This document shows positions 28,055 through 37,904 of a stretch of 64,000 nt of DNA, one piece after another. Origin of the DNA: Butyrivibrio proteoclasticus P6B7 (GTDB taxonomy: Bacteria > Bacillota > Clostridia > Lachnospirales > Lachnospiraceae); the NCBI RefSeq assembly GCF_000622085.1, contig NZ_JHWL01000026.1, forward strand, positions 1-64,000. The letters are read 5' to 3'. Numbering within the stretch: the first letter of the stretch is position 1; every line of letters starts with the position of its first letter. The notes below the pieces were generated by a model. That model worked only from the letters and a program-made list of their open reading frames with translations. It ran no database searches and was not told where the DNA came from. Both the position numbers and the translations under genes were made by a program.

Positions 28055-28732
28055 TTAGTCGTTTAACGCCACTTCACAAGCACAGGTGTATGTAAGGATG
28101 TAATCATCGTATGAAGTTGTGTTATATCCTATAACCTGAGAATTGGTGCTGCCTCCGTGGAAGGTGCATCCGTTGTCTGCGATATTTACTGTATCAAAGC
28201 CAACTGCCTTTCCATTCTTGAGGAACACTGTTCTCACTCCAACGCTGTCCACATCAAACTGGGAATAATTGGTGGCTGATACTTCGATAAGCTTTCCTTC
28301 AGCCTCTGCGCTGACATCTACTGAAGAATATGAGCAGTTATCTGCACTCTTAACACTGATGTCGTAGTCGTAGTTCTTAACTCCCTGAATTCTCTCATTT
28401 CTAAACTGTCCGTAGATAATGAACTGCTGACCCTTCTTAACGGCATCTGTGTAGTCATTGACCTTGTAGAGAGCATTTCCGCTTCCATCAAGGGCTGTGA
28501 AATCAGCATCTACAGAAAGATCTATCTCTGAATTGTTCTGGGCTACCAGAACATAATACGTAAAAAATCCTGATACATCAGGAATAACATATTCATTTTG
28601 GATAAGGATATCACTTGCAGAAGGCTCATATGCATAGGCTACATGGGGTGTTTTGTTAATTCCACACGCTAAAAGAAGCATTCCCATTGTAATCATGCAT
28701 GCGACCATAACAGAAAAAATCCGTTTTTTCAT
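28055..28732 (-). CDS. Exported lipoprotein with FxLYD-like domains, function unknown
   Basis: The product has 225 residues. A signal sequence ends with LLACG, a plausible lipobox (Cys at about 23). The remainder is beta-rich, with two similar halves: YYVLVAQNNSEIDLSV..FTALDGSGNALYKVND and IEVSATNYSQFDVDSVGVRTVFLKNGKAVGFDTVNI. That spacing (N-S/Y-S, V-x-V, F-x-x-G-K-x-V-G) matches FxLYD-type immunoglobulin-like domains found in Gram-positive exported proteins. The ligand is unknown. AAAGGAGGG precedes the ATG and a terminator follows, so it is a single-gene unit. Confidence 0.7.
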   Translation of the reverse strand: MKKRIFSVMVACMITMGMLLLACGINKTPHVAYAYEPSASDILIQNEYVIPDVSGFFTYYVLVAQNNSEIDLSVDADFTALDGSGNALYKVNDYTDAVKKGQQFIIYGQFRNERIQGVKNYDYDISVKSADNCSYSSVDVSAEAEGKLIEVSATNYSQFDVDSVGVRTVFLKNGKAVGFDTVNIADNGCTFHGGSTNSQVIGYNTTSYDDYILTYTCACEVALND

Positions 28733-28850
28733 AACCGTTTCCCTCCAAAAAGAATTTTTAAGACTGTAAATATATTATCCAAGAAAAACGGTCAGAAATA
28801 TAGTGGCAAAGCCCATATTTAATGCATTTTTAAGCTTTCTAAACTATTTA

Positions 28851-30659
28851 TTAATTTGCACTTTGGTATACAACTTTATACCCACCAAAGTCCTCTACGG
28901 TGTACCCTTCTGCCCCATCAAACAGTGCCTGTTCAGCCGCAGAAATAACGAATACTGTGTCCTGGTACTCCTCAGAGAGCACGTCCTCTGGCAGATCGTC
29001 AAATACGAAATTACCAAAGCTCTGTGCTACGCGGAATTCAGCGTATGGGTCCTTATAAACCACAGTTGAGCTGAACTTCCTTGGATCGTAGTTGGTGTAA
29101 TAAAGCGCGATTATGTAAGGTGATGACAGGCCATCATAGGTTGAGTAGATCTGGCGCTCATCTCCAGCCACCTGGTATGCTCTCTTCACAGCATCTCCGT
29201 AGGTTGGCATATAGATACTGATAACTGTAGAGTTAAAGCCTGTAAAGTAGTCCTTGGCAAAGGAAACACTTGCCAGAAGCACGATTGTCACCAGTACCCC
29301 ATATAACTTCTTCTCATTCTCGAATACAAAGCAGATACCCCTTACAAAGAAGTAGCAAAGAGGCAGGAAAATCATGACCATCCTGCTGATATCTGCCTTG
29401 ATCAGTAGTGAAAAGATAAATGCGGATACGAAAAGTGAGAACCACACTGCGTTGTTGATCATCCTCTGGTGCTCAGACACGTCGCTGTCTGACATTGCCA
29501 CTGCAAAGTAATTCCTTCTCTTCTCCTTCTCAAAAATGCCCTTAAAGAACTCCACTGCTCCGATTCCAATTCCAATACAGGTAATAGGGAATGTGAACTC
29601 AAACAGCGTAGCATAGCCCTTCACATAGTGACAGAGCATATCTGAATCATCGCCTATAGTAAGGATTTTAAACAGTGTCTTGATATTGCGCCAAAGCTGG
29701 CTAAGTATAGTACTGTCAAAGGTCAGGAACACCTCCTCCTGCCTTGAAGCTGTAAATTTGTTAAAAGAAATAAAGCTGGTAACAATCTCTGGAAACCCCA
29801 GATAGTTAATGCAGTAGAACACAAGGAGCGGCGCAAACACAATAAGGAAGGCAACAATTGAAGCCACCAGCTGTGAAACCCTTATATTCCTTGTTCTAAG
29901 CAGGTATACAGACATGATGATAAGGTGAAGTGGCACCACTATTGTAGCTGAGCCATAGCTGTACATACAGATTCCGTACATGATGGAGCTTAAGATAAAA
30001 AGAGCTGTCCTCTTCTTCCTGCAGGCTCTCATAAACAGGTAGGTAGCAAGGCCCAGAGTAAAAGGCATAATGTTACTATCAAGGCTCCATCTTGAAAGGA
30101 TAACGTGCCATGGGCAGATTGCCAGGAAAAATGTACCACAAAGAGTGAGAACATTTCTGTAATAGCTGAATCTATCTGAAGAAAAGGTCTCTTTTAACAC
30201 AAGATAAAAAACGAATACTGTAAGGATTCCCAGAATTGCAGGAATAAGGCGCAGCTTAAAGACGCCGGTTCCAAAGAACCAGACAGATACTGCGTTAAGA
30301 TAAATAAGAAGTGGGCTTCCACCGCCGCATCCAAAGGTTATTGGATAAACAGGATAAGCATAGCCGTTTCTGTCTATTCCAAAATAAGAAAGGCTGTAGG
30401 CTTCGTAGCCAATTGAGGCTTCGTCTGCCTGAAGGCCATAGGGAATGCTTCCCAGCTTATACAGGCGCAAAAAGGCTGCAATAAGCATTATCACAAAGAG
30501 AATTGTCCTGTGAACGTATGGATTGTCTAAAGGATTCTCATAGTTCTTTTTGACATAATAGGGGTCAGTGGACCTCTTATAGTAAATAATAATGGCTGCT
30601 GCACCAATAATGATGCAGGCAGCCATAGCTATATAATTGTAATAGTCAATTATTCTCAT
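28851..30659 (-). CDS. GT39/PMT-like membrane glycosyltransferase
   Basis: The product has 602 residues with about 12 transmembrane helices, in the GT-C fold. Directly after the second helix it has the acidic loop PYGLQADEASIGYEAYSLS, the position of the catalytic acidic motif in ArnT/PMT enzymes. Such proteins use polyprenyl-phosphate sugars to glycosylate lipids, proteins or wall polymers outside the membrane. It begins 17 bp after the DUF5722 gene stop, with GGGGAA before the ATG, so the two are probably co-transcribed. The acceptor cannot be told from sequence. Confidence 0.85.
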   Translation of the reverse strand: MRIIDYYNYIAMAACIIIGAAAIIIYYKRSTDPYYVKKNYENPLDNPYVHRTILFVIMLIAAFLRLYKLGSIPYGLQADEASIGYEAYSLSYFGIDRNGYAYPVYPITFGCGGGSPLLIYLNAVSVWFFGTGVFKLRLIPAILGILTVFVFYLVLKETFSSDRFSYYRNVLTLCGTFFLAICPWHVILSRWSLDSNIMPFTLGLATYLFMRACRKKRTALFILSSIMYGICMYSYGSATIVVPLHLIIMSVYLLRTRNIRVSQLVASIVAFLIVFAPLLVFYCINYLGFPEIVTSFISFNKFTASRQEEVFLTFDSTILSQLWRNIKTLFKILTIGDDSDMLCHYVKGYATLFEFTFPITCIGIGIGAVEFFKGIFEKEKRRNYFAVAMSDSDVSEHQRMINNAVWFSLFVSAFIFSLLIKADISRMVMIFLPLCYFFVRGICFVFENEKKLYGVLVTIVLLASVSFAKDYFTGFNSTVISIYMPTYGDAVKRAYQVAGDERQIYSTYDGLSSPYIIALYYTNYDPRKFSSTVVYKDPYAEFRVAQSFGNFVFDDLPEDVLSEEYQDTVFVISAAEQALFDGAEGYTVEDFGGYKVVYQSAN

Positions 30660-30676
30660 TTGTGATTCCCCAACTA

Positions 30677-32296
30677 TTATCTGGCGTGCATGGCAGCATT
30701 CCAGTCGGTGATACCGGCATAGGCTGCGGCTCTTTGAATATAGGCACCAGCATTAGCCCCGTTCATCTGCTGATAGAATTCAAACGCCAGCTTTCTTGTA
30801 CCATCCTGTCTTGTAAGACCAACAGCCAGGCCCTGGTTAACCTCCACAGGGTAATCGGTCTGTCTGTTAAAGATGATCATCTTGATGTACTGATTGGTTA
30901 CTGCTCTTTGATAAGCATATACAATGGCTGTAGCCTGAGCCTCTTCTCCCTGAGTTGAGGAATAGCCCACCTCTGTAAGAAGAATAGGTCTGACAGCGCC
31001 CTTTGTGTTTCTCATGCCCTGCTGACACATGAAATCTGTCAGCTGCTCTATATTTTCCATTGAAATATAAGGTGTGTCAATATTGTGCTGGATCATGCTG
31101 GCTGCCTTCTCGTTCTTAGGAGTCCAGAAGCTGGTCCAGTTCATAGGATAATTGTATGGATGCTCTGCAAGGCACCAGTCAAAGTTACCCTGGGCGATAA
31201 TAACCGCATTCATGGTCTCCATAAGGCTTCTTGCTGAGAAGTAGTTAGCATTGTTGATGCTGGTCCAGTTCTGATCGAAGCTGCAGCATACATAAGCGTT
31301 GGCATTTCTACTCTTGATGGCATTATAGCAAACTCTGAGGGAATCTGCATACAACTGAGCATAGGTGCCGATATCCATGTTACTTGCGTAGTTCCAGACG
31401 TTCTTGGCATTAACTTCGTTGCCGATTACCCAGTTATCAACCTGTCCAAAGCCGTTCTGACCGTTGTATCTCCAGGCAAGGAAAGAAACTACTGCTTCAA
31501 GGTACTCAAGACCTGTATCCTCAGAGGTATTCATCAAATAATAACTGCATCTGCCAAGACCGCCCCTTGCGTATGGAGAGATCATGAACTCCTCTCCCTT
31601 TGCATAAGGATTGAGAAGAACCATGGTCATGCCCATGCCCTGTGAGGTGCTGGTCCTTACACAGTGATCATACTGGCTAAGATATGATGAATCAAAGTGA
31701 TAGGTCTTTCCGTTATATTCATAGGCAACCTGTGAGTTGCCGCCGATTACATCCTCAAGATTGATGTTATATGCGCCCTGCTGAACTCCAAGAGTAACAG
31801 ACTCTGTGTTGCCGTTACCGATCTTGGCTCCATCGAGAATAAGGCCCTTCTTGCCGTTATTCTTACGGGCTGGTGAAGATGTGGCAAGGGCTTCAGGATT
31901 GGTGATATACCTGGCTCCTGTAACCGCAACAAAGGCTCCACCCTGCTTAACTGCAACCTGGAACTTGTCATAGAGATGGCAGGAAGTTGTCTTGTACTCC
32001 AGAGGAACTGTAAAGGAAACGCTTGCCCCGATAGGTGCAGACGCTACAGGCGCTCCCGCTGGACCTGCCTGATAAACTTTTTCTGCGAATAAATAGAACT
32101 GTCCATCATCGCTGGATGGAAGGTCAGATGCGCTGACATTTACTACTACGTTAGATCCTGCGATAGATGCAGAGCCGATTGAAACTGCGCCAGTTCCAGC
32201 GGCCTGTGAACTCACACCGCACTTAGAAAAGGCACTTAGTACTACTACCGCGCCAAGAACGGTACCTAGAAGTGCTGAAAAGATTCTCTTTGTCAT
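30677..32296 (-). CDS. DUF5722 glycoside-hydrolase-like exported protein
   Basis: The product has 539 residues with an N-terminal signal sequence (cleavage near SSQAAG). A beta-sandwich segment of about 130 residues is followed by a TIM-barrel-like domain. Two glutamates stand where clan A glycosidases keep theirs: the acid/base in NWVIGNEVNAKN and the nucleophile in PILLTEVGYSS. This matches DUF5722 proteins, which are otherwise uncharacterised. Adjacent to glycosyltransferase-like membrane proteins, it may trim or remodel a surface glycan. The substrate is unknown. Confidence 0.82.
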   Translation of the reverse strand: MTKRIFSALLGTVLGAVVVLSAFSKCGVSSQAAGTGAVSIGSASIAGSNVVVNVSASDLPSSDDGQFYLFAEKVYQAGPAGAPVASAPIGASVSFTVPLEYKTTSCHLYDKFQVAVKQGGAFVAVTGARYITNPEALATSSPARKNNGKKGLILDGAKIGNGNTESVTLGVQQGAYNINLEDVIGGNSQVAYEYNGKTYHFDSSYLSQYDHCVRTSTSQGMGMTMVLLNPYAKGEEFMISPYARGGLGRCSYYLMNTSEDTGLEYLEAVVSFLAWRYNGQNGFGQVDNWVIGNEVNAKNVWNYASNMDIGTYAQLYADSLRVCYNAIKSRNANAYVCCSFDQNWTSINNANYFSARSLMETMNAVIIAQGNFDWCLAEHPYNYPMNWTSFWTPKNEKAASMIQHNIDTPYISMENIEQLTDFMCQQGMRNTKGAVRPILLTEVGYSSTQGEEAQATAIVYAYQRAVTNQYIKMIIFNRQTDYPVEVNQGLAVGLTRQDGTRKLAFEFYQQMNGANAGAYIQRAAAYAGITDWNAAMHAR

Positions 32297-32358
32297 TGTT
32301 AACCCCTCATTTTATATAGTTGTACTCTAATGATAACTAATCTCAGTCTAAAAGACAA

Positions 32359-33111
32359 TCAGTAATCCACCTTCATCATGCATAAACCCTCGGGTCTGGC
32401 AGTTGGACCAGCCTTTTGTCTGTCACAGGCTTCAAGAATACCCTTCATTTCCAGAGGTTCTATGTTGCCATAGCCCACCTCAAGCAGGGTCCCAGTAAGG
32501 ATTCTTACCATGTTCTGCAAAAAGCCGTTTCCGTGAAAATAGAACCTGATATAGTTACCACTTTCCTCAATCTTAATATTGTCTACGTTCCTGACTGTAG
32601 ACTTTTTCATCTTGGTATTACCACAAAAGCTCTTGAAATCATGTGTTCCGATGAGATACTGTGCAGCATCCTCCATCCGCTTCACATCTGGCTTCTGGGG
32701 AAGTACAGTAACATACTTCCTGTCAAAGACTGGTTTGGACAGACCATACCAACATGTATATCGGTAAGTTTTGCCCAAAGCATTATATCTGGCGTGGAAT
32801 CTGTCGGAGCACACCTTAACGTCATTGACACTGATGTCCTCAGGAAGATAGGTGTTGGCGTAGGTCATGATCTCTTCCTCAGTCATATCGGTATCAAGGA
32901 CAACGTTGGCGATCATACCCCTTGCGTGAACGCCGGCGTCAGTCCTTCCACAGCCTATAACATCAACGTGCTCTCCTTCGGTCATACCCACCATCTTGGA
33001 GAAAACGCTCTCAAGCTTTCCCTGAATTGTCATATCCTTCCCAGGCTGTCTCTCCCATCCAAAGAACCTGGTGCCATCATAGCTTATGGCCAGCTTATAA
33101 TTTCTTTTCAT
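32359..33111 (-). CDS. truA: tRNA pseudouridine(38-40) synthase TruA
   Basis: Converts uridines 38-40 of the tRNA anticodon stem to pseudouridine. The product has 250 residues. The catalytic aspartate motif GCGRTDAGVHARG is clear, and the N-terminus MKRNYKLAISYDGTRFFGWERQ and the HDFKSFC and RFYFHGNGFLQNMVR segments are typical. It lies among surface-glycan genes and shares their strand, 54 bp after the membrane-protein gene upstream. Confidence 0.96.
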   Translation of the reverse strand: MKRNYKLAISYDGTRFFGWERQPGKDMTIQGKLESVFSKMVGMTEGEHVDVIGCGRTDAGVHARGMIANVVLDTDMTEEEIMTYANTYLPEDISVNDVKVCSDRFHARYNALGKTYRYTCWYGLSKPVFDRKYVTVLPQKPDVKRMEDAAQYLIGTHDFKSFCGNTKMKKSTVRNVDNIKIEESGNYIRFYFHGNGFLQNMVRILTGTLLEVGYGNIEPLEMKGILEACDRQKAGPTARPEGLCMMKVDY

Positions 33112-33165
33112 AATCGGTACCTTCTCTTATTATCAGAAATCACCGCCCTTAGCGTGATTTAAGTC

Positions 33166-34788
33166 TTATTCAGCGTTACTGATGGCGTAAATGTAGTCAT
33201 CCATATTCTCAAAGGAATAGATATAGGCGCTGTCTGTTCCATAAACCAGGTGGTCAGAAAGCTTGAAAATATCTGCTGAATAGGTGTTACCAAGATCATA
33301 ATCCCTTGCACTTACAAGAACAAAGAATCTGCCCTCAGGAAGAGCCCTGGTGTGATCCATACTCTGAAGCCACTCATACTCATTGGAAAGGTCATCCAAG
33401 TGGTCGATGCTCTTAACTGTGTGCATGTCGATCCTACCATCAGTAAGGGCAATAACAACGTTACTGGACCAGAACATGGCAAAGCCATCTGTATAATCTG
33501 TGTCCTTAAGCCACTCAATGGCATCTACGATATCGTAATCCTGATAGATATCATCAGGGTTAGGGTCTGCATAAACTGAAACGCTGGCAAGAGCTATAGA
33601 AAGAGCTACAAAGGAAGCCACTACGCTCTTATAGGTTCTAAAGTAATCAAAGTCTTCTGATCTTATCTCCATGGCAAGGACCACCAGGATATAAGGAATA
33701 ACTGGAAGCCAGTAATAAACATAATACTTATAGCTGCAGGAAAGAGTCACTACAGTTATAAGAGTAAGAACGCCCACATATGTAAGGAACAGCTGAACAA
33801 CCTTATCAAATCCTGCAAATCTCTTATAAACTCTTACAATACTTACAACAATAAGAACCACAAGAAGGAAGTTGAGGCAGTTGATGATACCCTGCCAGCT
33901 TACAAAGTTAACATTGGCATGCCATCCAAACAATGTAAGGGCATCTGTCAGTGTATTCATGAAGCCATCAAAGGAGAAGTCCTTCCAAAGCTCTCTAAAC
34001 TGATCCTGGAACTGATATTCCTTGGAAAGGATGTTCCTGTTAACGAAAAGGCCAATTACTGCAAAAAGAAATGCCACAAAGGATGTGACAAGCACAAAGA
34101 GTGCCTTGGAAAGGCCCTTTCCATCACTATCCTGTCCCTTGAACTTGTTGTAATGAGCATAGACAAGAATAAGTAAGCCTGTGGCAAATAAAGGCGCATA
34201 GCAGATCATAAGAAGTCTTACGCCACCAAGGCCGGCCACAAAGGCAAGCACTGCTAAAAGAGCTATCTTAACTATTCTACCGATTCCCTTGCCACCCTTT
34301 ACGATGCCAAAGAAAAGTCCCATAGATACAAAGGCAATAATGAAATAGGTAACGTAGGACTGACCAAAGGTCACAATTCTTACATACCACTGTGAGAAAG
34401 GCCATGTAAGGATAGATGCAGCTAGAATGCCCTCTTCCTTAAGTCCTGCGCTGGCTGTCATGTAGATAAAGCTCGCCACAATAAGCACAAGGAAGATCAC
34501 TGCAGCTACCAGTCTTACCATGAGATAGTTCTCAGGCCAGATGTAGAAAAGAAGCTTGTACACAAGCTGAGTATGGATAACGTGAAGCTCTGTGGAATAG
34601 AACCAGTTCTTACTAAGGATTCCTCCCTCCTGTGACAGGAGCTTACCAAGGATCATGTCCGAAGCAATATCACTGTTCTCCATATAGAAGTCCTTGTTGT
34701 AAATAAGAATAAGGGTAAGGATTGCCCCCAGAACCATGAATACCCATGGTAAAAACTTAAGAATAGACTTCTGTTTATTTGCCTGCAT
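33166..34788 (-). CDS. Polytopic membrane protein, GT-C glycosyltransferase-like
   Basis: I take the ATG at 34788 (MQANKQKSILKFL, 540 residues), since GGAGG is 9 bases upstream, inside the end of the YfhO gene (14-bp overlap). About 11-12 hydrophobic helices are predicted. After helix 1 an extracytoplasmic loop ENSDIASDMILGKLLSQEGG carries acidic residues at the place of the GT-C catalytic loop. The soluble C-terminal part contains WSSNVVIALTDGRIDMHTV. I recognise no named family. Coupling to YfhO suggests a shared role in glycosylating a wall polymer or lipoteichoic acid. Confidence 0.72.
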   Translation of the reverse strand: MQANKQKSILKFLPWVFMVLGAILTLILIYNKDFYMENSDIASDMILGKLLSQEGGILSKNWFYSTELHVIHTQLVYKLLFYIWPENYLMVRLVAAVIFLVLIVASFIYMTASAGLKEEGILAASILTWPFSQWYVRIVTFGQSYVTYFIIAFVSMGLFFGIVKGGKGIGRIVKIALLAVLAFVAGLGGVRLLMICYAPLFATGLLILVYAHYNKFKGQDSDGKGLSKALFVLVTSFVAFLFAVIGLFVNRNILSKEYQFQDQFRELWKDFSFDGFMNTLTDALTLFGWHANVNFVSWQGIINCLNFLLVVLIVVSIVRVYKRFAGFDKVVQLFLTYVGVLTLITVVTLSCSYKYYVYYWLPVIPYILVVLAMEIRSEDFDYFRTYKSVVASFVALSIALASVSVYADPNPDDIYQDYDIVDAIEWLKDTDYTDGFAMFWSSNVVIALTDGRIDMHTVKSIDHLDDLSNEYEWLQSMDHTRALPEGRFFVLVSARDYDLGNTYSADIFKLSDHLVYGTDSAYIYSFENMDDYIYAISNAE

Positions 34789-37549
34789 TTTTCTTTTCCT
34801 CCACCCTGATAAGGATAATAAACGCGATAATTCCAAGTATTGTAAGAATCAGTCCAAGAGTAAGTCCTGGAGTGTGATACTTAAGTGTAATCTGATGAGA
34901 GCCCTCATCAAGTTTAAGAGCCATCCACATGGTGTTGGCCTTATAAATATCTGTCTTAACGCCGTCAACATAAGCTGTCCAGCCCTTTGAGTAAGGAATA
35001 GTAAGGCATACTACTCCCCTGTCCTTAAGGGTAATATCGCCGGTAACGGTATTAGTAGCGTAGGATATAGGATTCTTGTTAAGTTCAATGTTCTCAAGCA
35101 TATCCTCTGAAAGAACCTGAACCTGATTTGCAAATCCCTCAAGAGGCTGACAGTAAACACCAAGATTATCAAAGGTATATACGCCGTCTCTATAGAAGCT
35201 GATCACGATCTCATCCATGGCAACTCCGCCATAGCCCATGTTTACAGCATAGTCGTGCCAGTCACTGTAGAACTGGTTCTCTTCTGTCTTGTACCAGATC
35301 TGCTTCTTGGTAAATTCCTGTCCCTGAGTGTAGCAGACCACATCCATAAGAGGATAATCATTGTCAGATTCTACGTAGAAGTCATCAAGTCTAAGGTAGG
35401 TCTCGCAGTTTGCAGCTCCGCTAAACTTAATGTGAACTGAAGAGCCTCCCTTGGCTGTCCACTTGCCATCCTCAACCACAACGTCGCCTTCACCTGTAAT
35501 CTCGCAAGGAACCTCATAGGAGCTGATCATAACCTCAGCCTCCGGATATGAAGCATCGTCCTCATCAAGAACGATTCCATACAAAAGAGCTTCCTGTCTC
35601 TCCACCTGGCTCATGCCATCGTAAAGGCTCTTGGGGATCACGTTGTAGTAGGTGTATCCAAGAGATAAAGGTGTTGTGTTCTTAAACACAGCAAAGTTGT
35701 ATTTGTCATACAGATGAGTAAAGCCATAAGGAACAAACCTCTGCTCCTCTTCTGTGTTAAATCTAAGAGAATAATACTTAACACCAGCAAGGGTATTAAG
35801 GATTGCTCTGTCATCCAAAGCAAAATAAGCAAAGTTCTGCTGGTCGTTGTTACCCATTTCCTTGAAATAGTCAGAAACAACGCCATTAGCAAGGCTCCAG
35901 TAGAACTGGGTTGATGAGATACCGTCGATAAGGGAAGCATTCCAGACAAGGTCTCTTCCAGAGTATCTGTAGAAGCTGTTCTTATCCACGCCCTCTGATT
36001 CTGCAGCCTCTTCCACAGCCTGAACCTCAGTGCTTTCAAGAAGAATATGCATCTGCTCTGTATCGATATCAGCGTAGTACTCACCTATCATATTGCCCTT
36101 TTCAGGAGCGTAGGCATAGTAGCCATTAAGTACGATTCCCACAAGGCAAAGTGCCAGTATAAGTGACTGCCCAATGGTCTTGATAGCTCTTTTATCTGCG
36201 TTAAAGAGACTTGTGATAATACAGATAACGCCGCCTATTCCCATAAGAATAAGCTCTGCTCTTGAGTTCTCAAAGTCGCTTCCAAGATTACCTGTGAGCT
36301 TGCACACCAAAATAAAGACTGCAGCCAGCACCACTAGGGCAATGATCTCAGCCCTTTTAAGATTAAAGAGATCCTCCCACATATCAACCAGCATGAATGC
36401 TGCAAAAAGAGCAAATGCAAAGGTCCATCTGTTGATAACGTAAGCAAAGCCTGTAAGAGCGTATCCGCAGAAAGGTATTGATACGAAGGCTGTAAGTATA
36501 AGGCCAATTACAAAGAGCTGAAGGTTGTTCTTCTTATTGGCATTGTTCTTAGTAATAAGAGCCTTAATGATCAGCATGAACAGGGCAAGAAGGATTATGC
36601 CGTGGAAGCCGATCTGTGTATCATAAAGGCCGTGATAAACAAAGGAATAGAAGTTCCTGATAAGCTGGTCATAGTACTCTTTGCTATACAAAAGAGAGAA
36701 TGTAATCCCTGTGTTGGTACGTGGATTAGCAGGGAATGCAAATATAACAGGAAGCAGTATCACCATGGACATCACTGTTCCTATAACGCCAGCGATAGCA
36801 AACTTTCCGATAGTCTTGCCCCAGCTTGCAAAGTCCTTGCCATAGCTAAAGGCTGCTCTGACGATGCAATATACAACTGTTAAAAGAACTATCATGTAAA
36901 AGAAGAAGAAATTGTTAGTGCCTGCAAGGAAAATTGCAAAGGCAAAGAAGGAGCTCTTTTCCTCTCTGAAGATCTTCTCAGCGCCAAGGATAACCAGTGG
37001 CATGTAGATCATTGGGTTGGCAAAATATGGATGCCAGATTCCAAGGAACATGTAAAAGGTACAAAGGGAATAGGTGAACATTCCCGCCATTACTGCCACT
37101 TTGGAAGCCTTTGGTCTTAAATAGAACACAAGGGCTGAAAAGGTAATGCCTGCAATATAAGGTCTAAGCAGCATAGCAGCCTGGAAGTAAATGTAGATAT
37201 ACTCGTTAGGCACAAGGGCTGCTGGGATATTAAGGATATCGCCAATAGCATAATACTGAAGTGTTGGATAAATGTCTGTTCCATAGCCCATTCCAAAGGA
37301 AAAGGTCTGAATATCAAGGCTGTGGTCTGTGAAAAGGTGATATATGATGCCTCTCATCCACTTAGCATAATAAGCAAGGGCTTTGATATGCTGCCTGAAG
37401 GCATCTGCTGTATTGATAAGTGATACGTTGTTCTTAAAGAAATGTCCAAAGACCGCCCACACCATCAGGGCAAAAAGACAAGTATACGCAAAATAAAAAA
37501 AGCAGAACTTAAGTGTAAGTGTCTGCTTTTTATTAGAATTCTTTTTCAA
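34775..37549 (-). CDS. YfhO-family membrane protein (lipoteichoic-acid/wall glycosylation type)
   Basis: The product has 924 residues with about 13 transmembrane helices in the N-terminal 480 residues, a large extracytoplasmic domain, and a last helix before a lysine-rich end. The N-terminal pattern (FKNNVSLINTADAFRQH, FGMGYGTDIYPTLQYY, C-terminal YSKGWTAYVDGVKTDIYKANTMWMALKLDEGSHQITLKY) is characteristic of the YfhO family. Some members add sugars to lipoteichoic acid. The start codon is TTG at 37549, with GGAGG 8 bases upstream. The stop region overlaps the next gene by 14 bp, a coupled pair. Confidence 0.88.
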   Translation of the reverse strand: MKKNSNKKQTLTLKFCFFYFAYTCLFALMVWAVFGHFFKNNVSLINTADAFRQHIKALAYYAKWMRGIIYHLFTDHSLDIQTFSFGMGYGTDIYPTLQYYAIGDILNIPAALVPNEYIYIYFQAAMLLRPYIAGITFSALVFYLRPKASKVAVMAGMFTYSLCTFYMFLGIWHPYFANPMIYMPLVILGAEKIFREEKSSFFAFAIFLAGTNNFFFFYMIVLLTVVYCIVRAAFSYGKDFASWGKTIGKFAIAGVIGTVMSMVILLPVIFAFPANPRTNTGITFSLLYSKEYYDQLIRNFYSFVYHGLYDTQIGFHGIILLALFMLIIKALITKNNANKKNNLQLFVIGLILTAFVSIPFCGYALTGFAYVINRWTFAFALFAAFMLVDMWEDLFNLKRAEIIALVVLAAVFILVCKLTGNLGSDFENSRAELILMGIGGVICIITSLFNADKRAIKTIGQSLILALCLVGIVLNGYYAYAPEKGNMIGEYYADIDTEQMHILLESTEVQAVEEAAESEGVDKNSFYRYSGRDLVWNASLIDGISSTQFYWSLANGVVSDYFKEMGNNDQQNFAYFALDDRAILNTLAGVKYYSLRFNTEEEQRFVPYGFTHLYDKYNFAVFKNTTPLSLGYTYYNVIPKSLYDGMSQVERQEALLYGIVLDEDDASYPEAEVMISSYEVPCEITGEGDVVVEDGKWTAKGGSSVHIKFSGAANCETYLRLDDFYVESDNDYPLMDVVCYTQGQEFTKKQIWYKTEENQFYSDWHDYAVNMGYGGVAMDEIVISFYRDGVYTFDNLGVYCQPLEGFANQVQVLSEDMLENIELNKNPISYATNTVTGDITLKDRGVVCLTIPYSKGWTAYVDGVKTDIYKANTMWMALKLDEGSHQITLKYHTPGLTLGLILTILGIIAFIILIRVEEKKNAGK

Positions 37550-37628
37550 AATATGATCCTCCAGAACTAAATAAAAACTTACACAAGAAGATTATACTAG
37601 TTCTTTAGGATTTTTTCATTAAAATTAT

Positions 37629-37805
37629 TTACTTCATTCCTTCCCAGATTCGGTCACGCTCTGTAAGGATAATTGTGTTTTCTTCGGAAATTTCAGCCTT
37701 TGGCTTTCTCTCTTTTGAACCCGTCTGTTCCAAGAGGAGATCAGTGTCAGCACTATTCTTTTCCTTGTCGATAATTGATCCAAATGTTTTTTCAAAAAAC
37801 GTCAT
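37629..37805 (-). CDS. Small charged protein of unknown function (58 residues)
   Basis: I chose the ATG at 37805 (MTFFEKTFGSIIDKEKN) because GGAGG is 8 bases upstream. The in-frame ATG at 37820 is only 2 bases from it. The product is hydrophilic, rich in Lys, Glu and Asp, with no signal or membrane segment. No family is recognised. It lies 79 bp before the YfhO gene on the same strand and after a terminator, so it may open that operon. The strong ribosome-binding site supports it as real; the short length keeps doubt. Confidence 0.55.
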   Translation of the reverse strand: MTFFEKTFGSIIDKEKNSADTDLLLEQTGSKERKPKAEISEENTIILTERDRIWEGMK

Positions 37806-37864
37806 GAGCATTACCTCCAATGTTCAGTTTTGATAACCTAATTATACCATTTTTACGTCAAATA

Positions 37865-37898
37865 AAAAGTGGGATATCCCAAAAGATACCCCACTTTT
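37865..37898 (-). terminator. Rho-independent terminator after the 1671-residue surface protein
   Basis: AAAAGTGGGGTATC and GATATCCCACTTTT arms (one mismatch) with a 6-base loop, followed by a T-rich tail on the minus strand, 7 bp after the stop. Confidence 0.88.
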
Positions 37899-37904
37899 GA
37901 ATTA

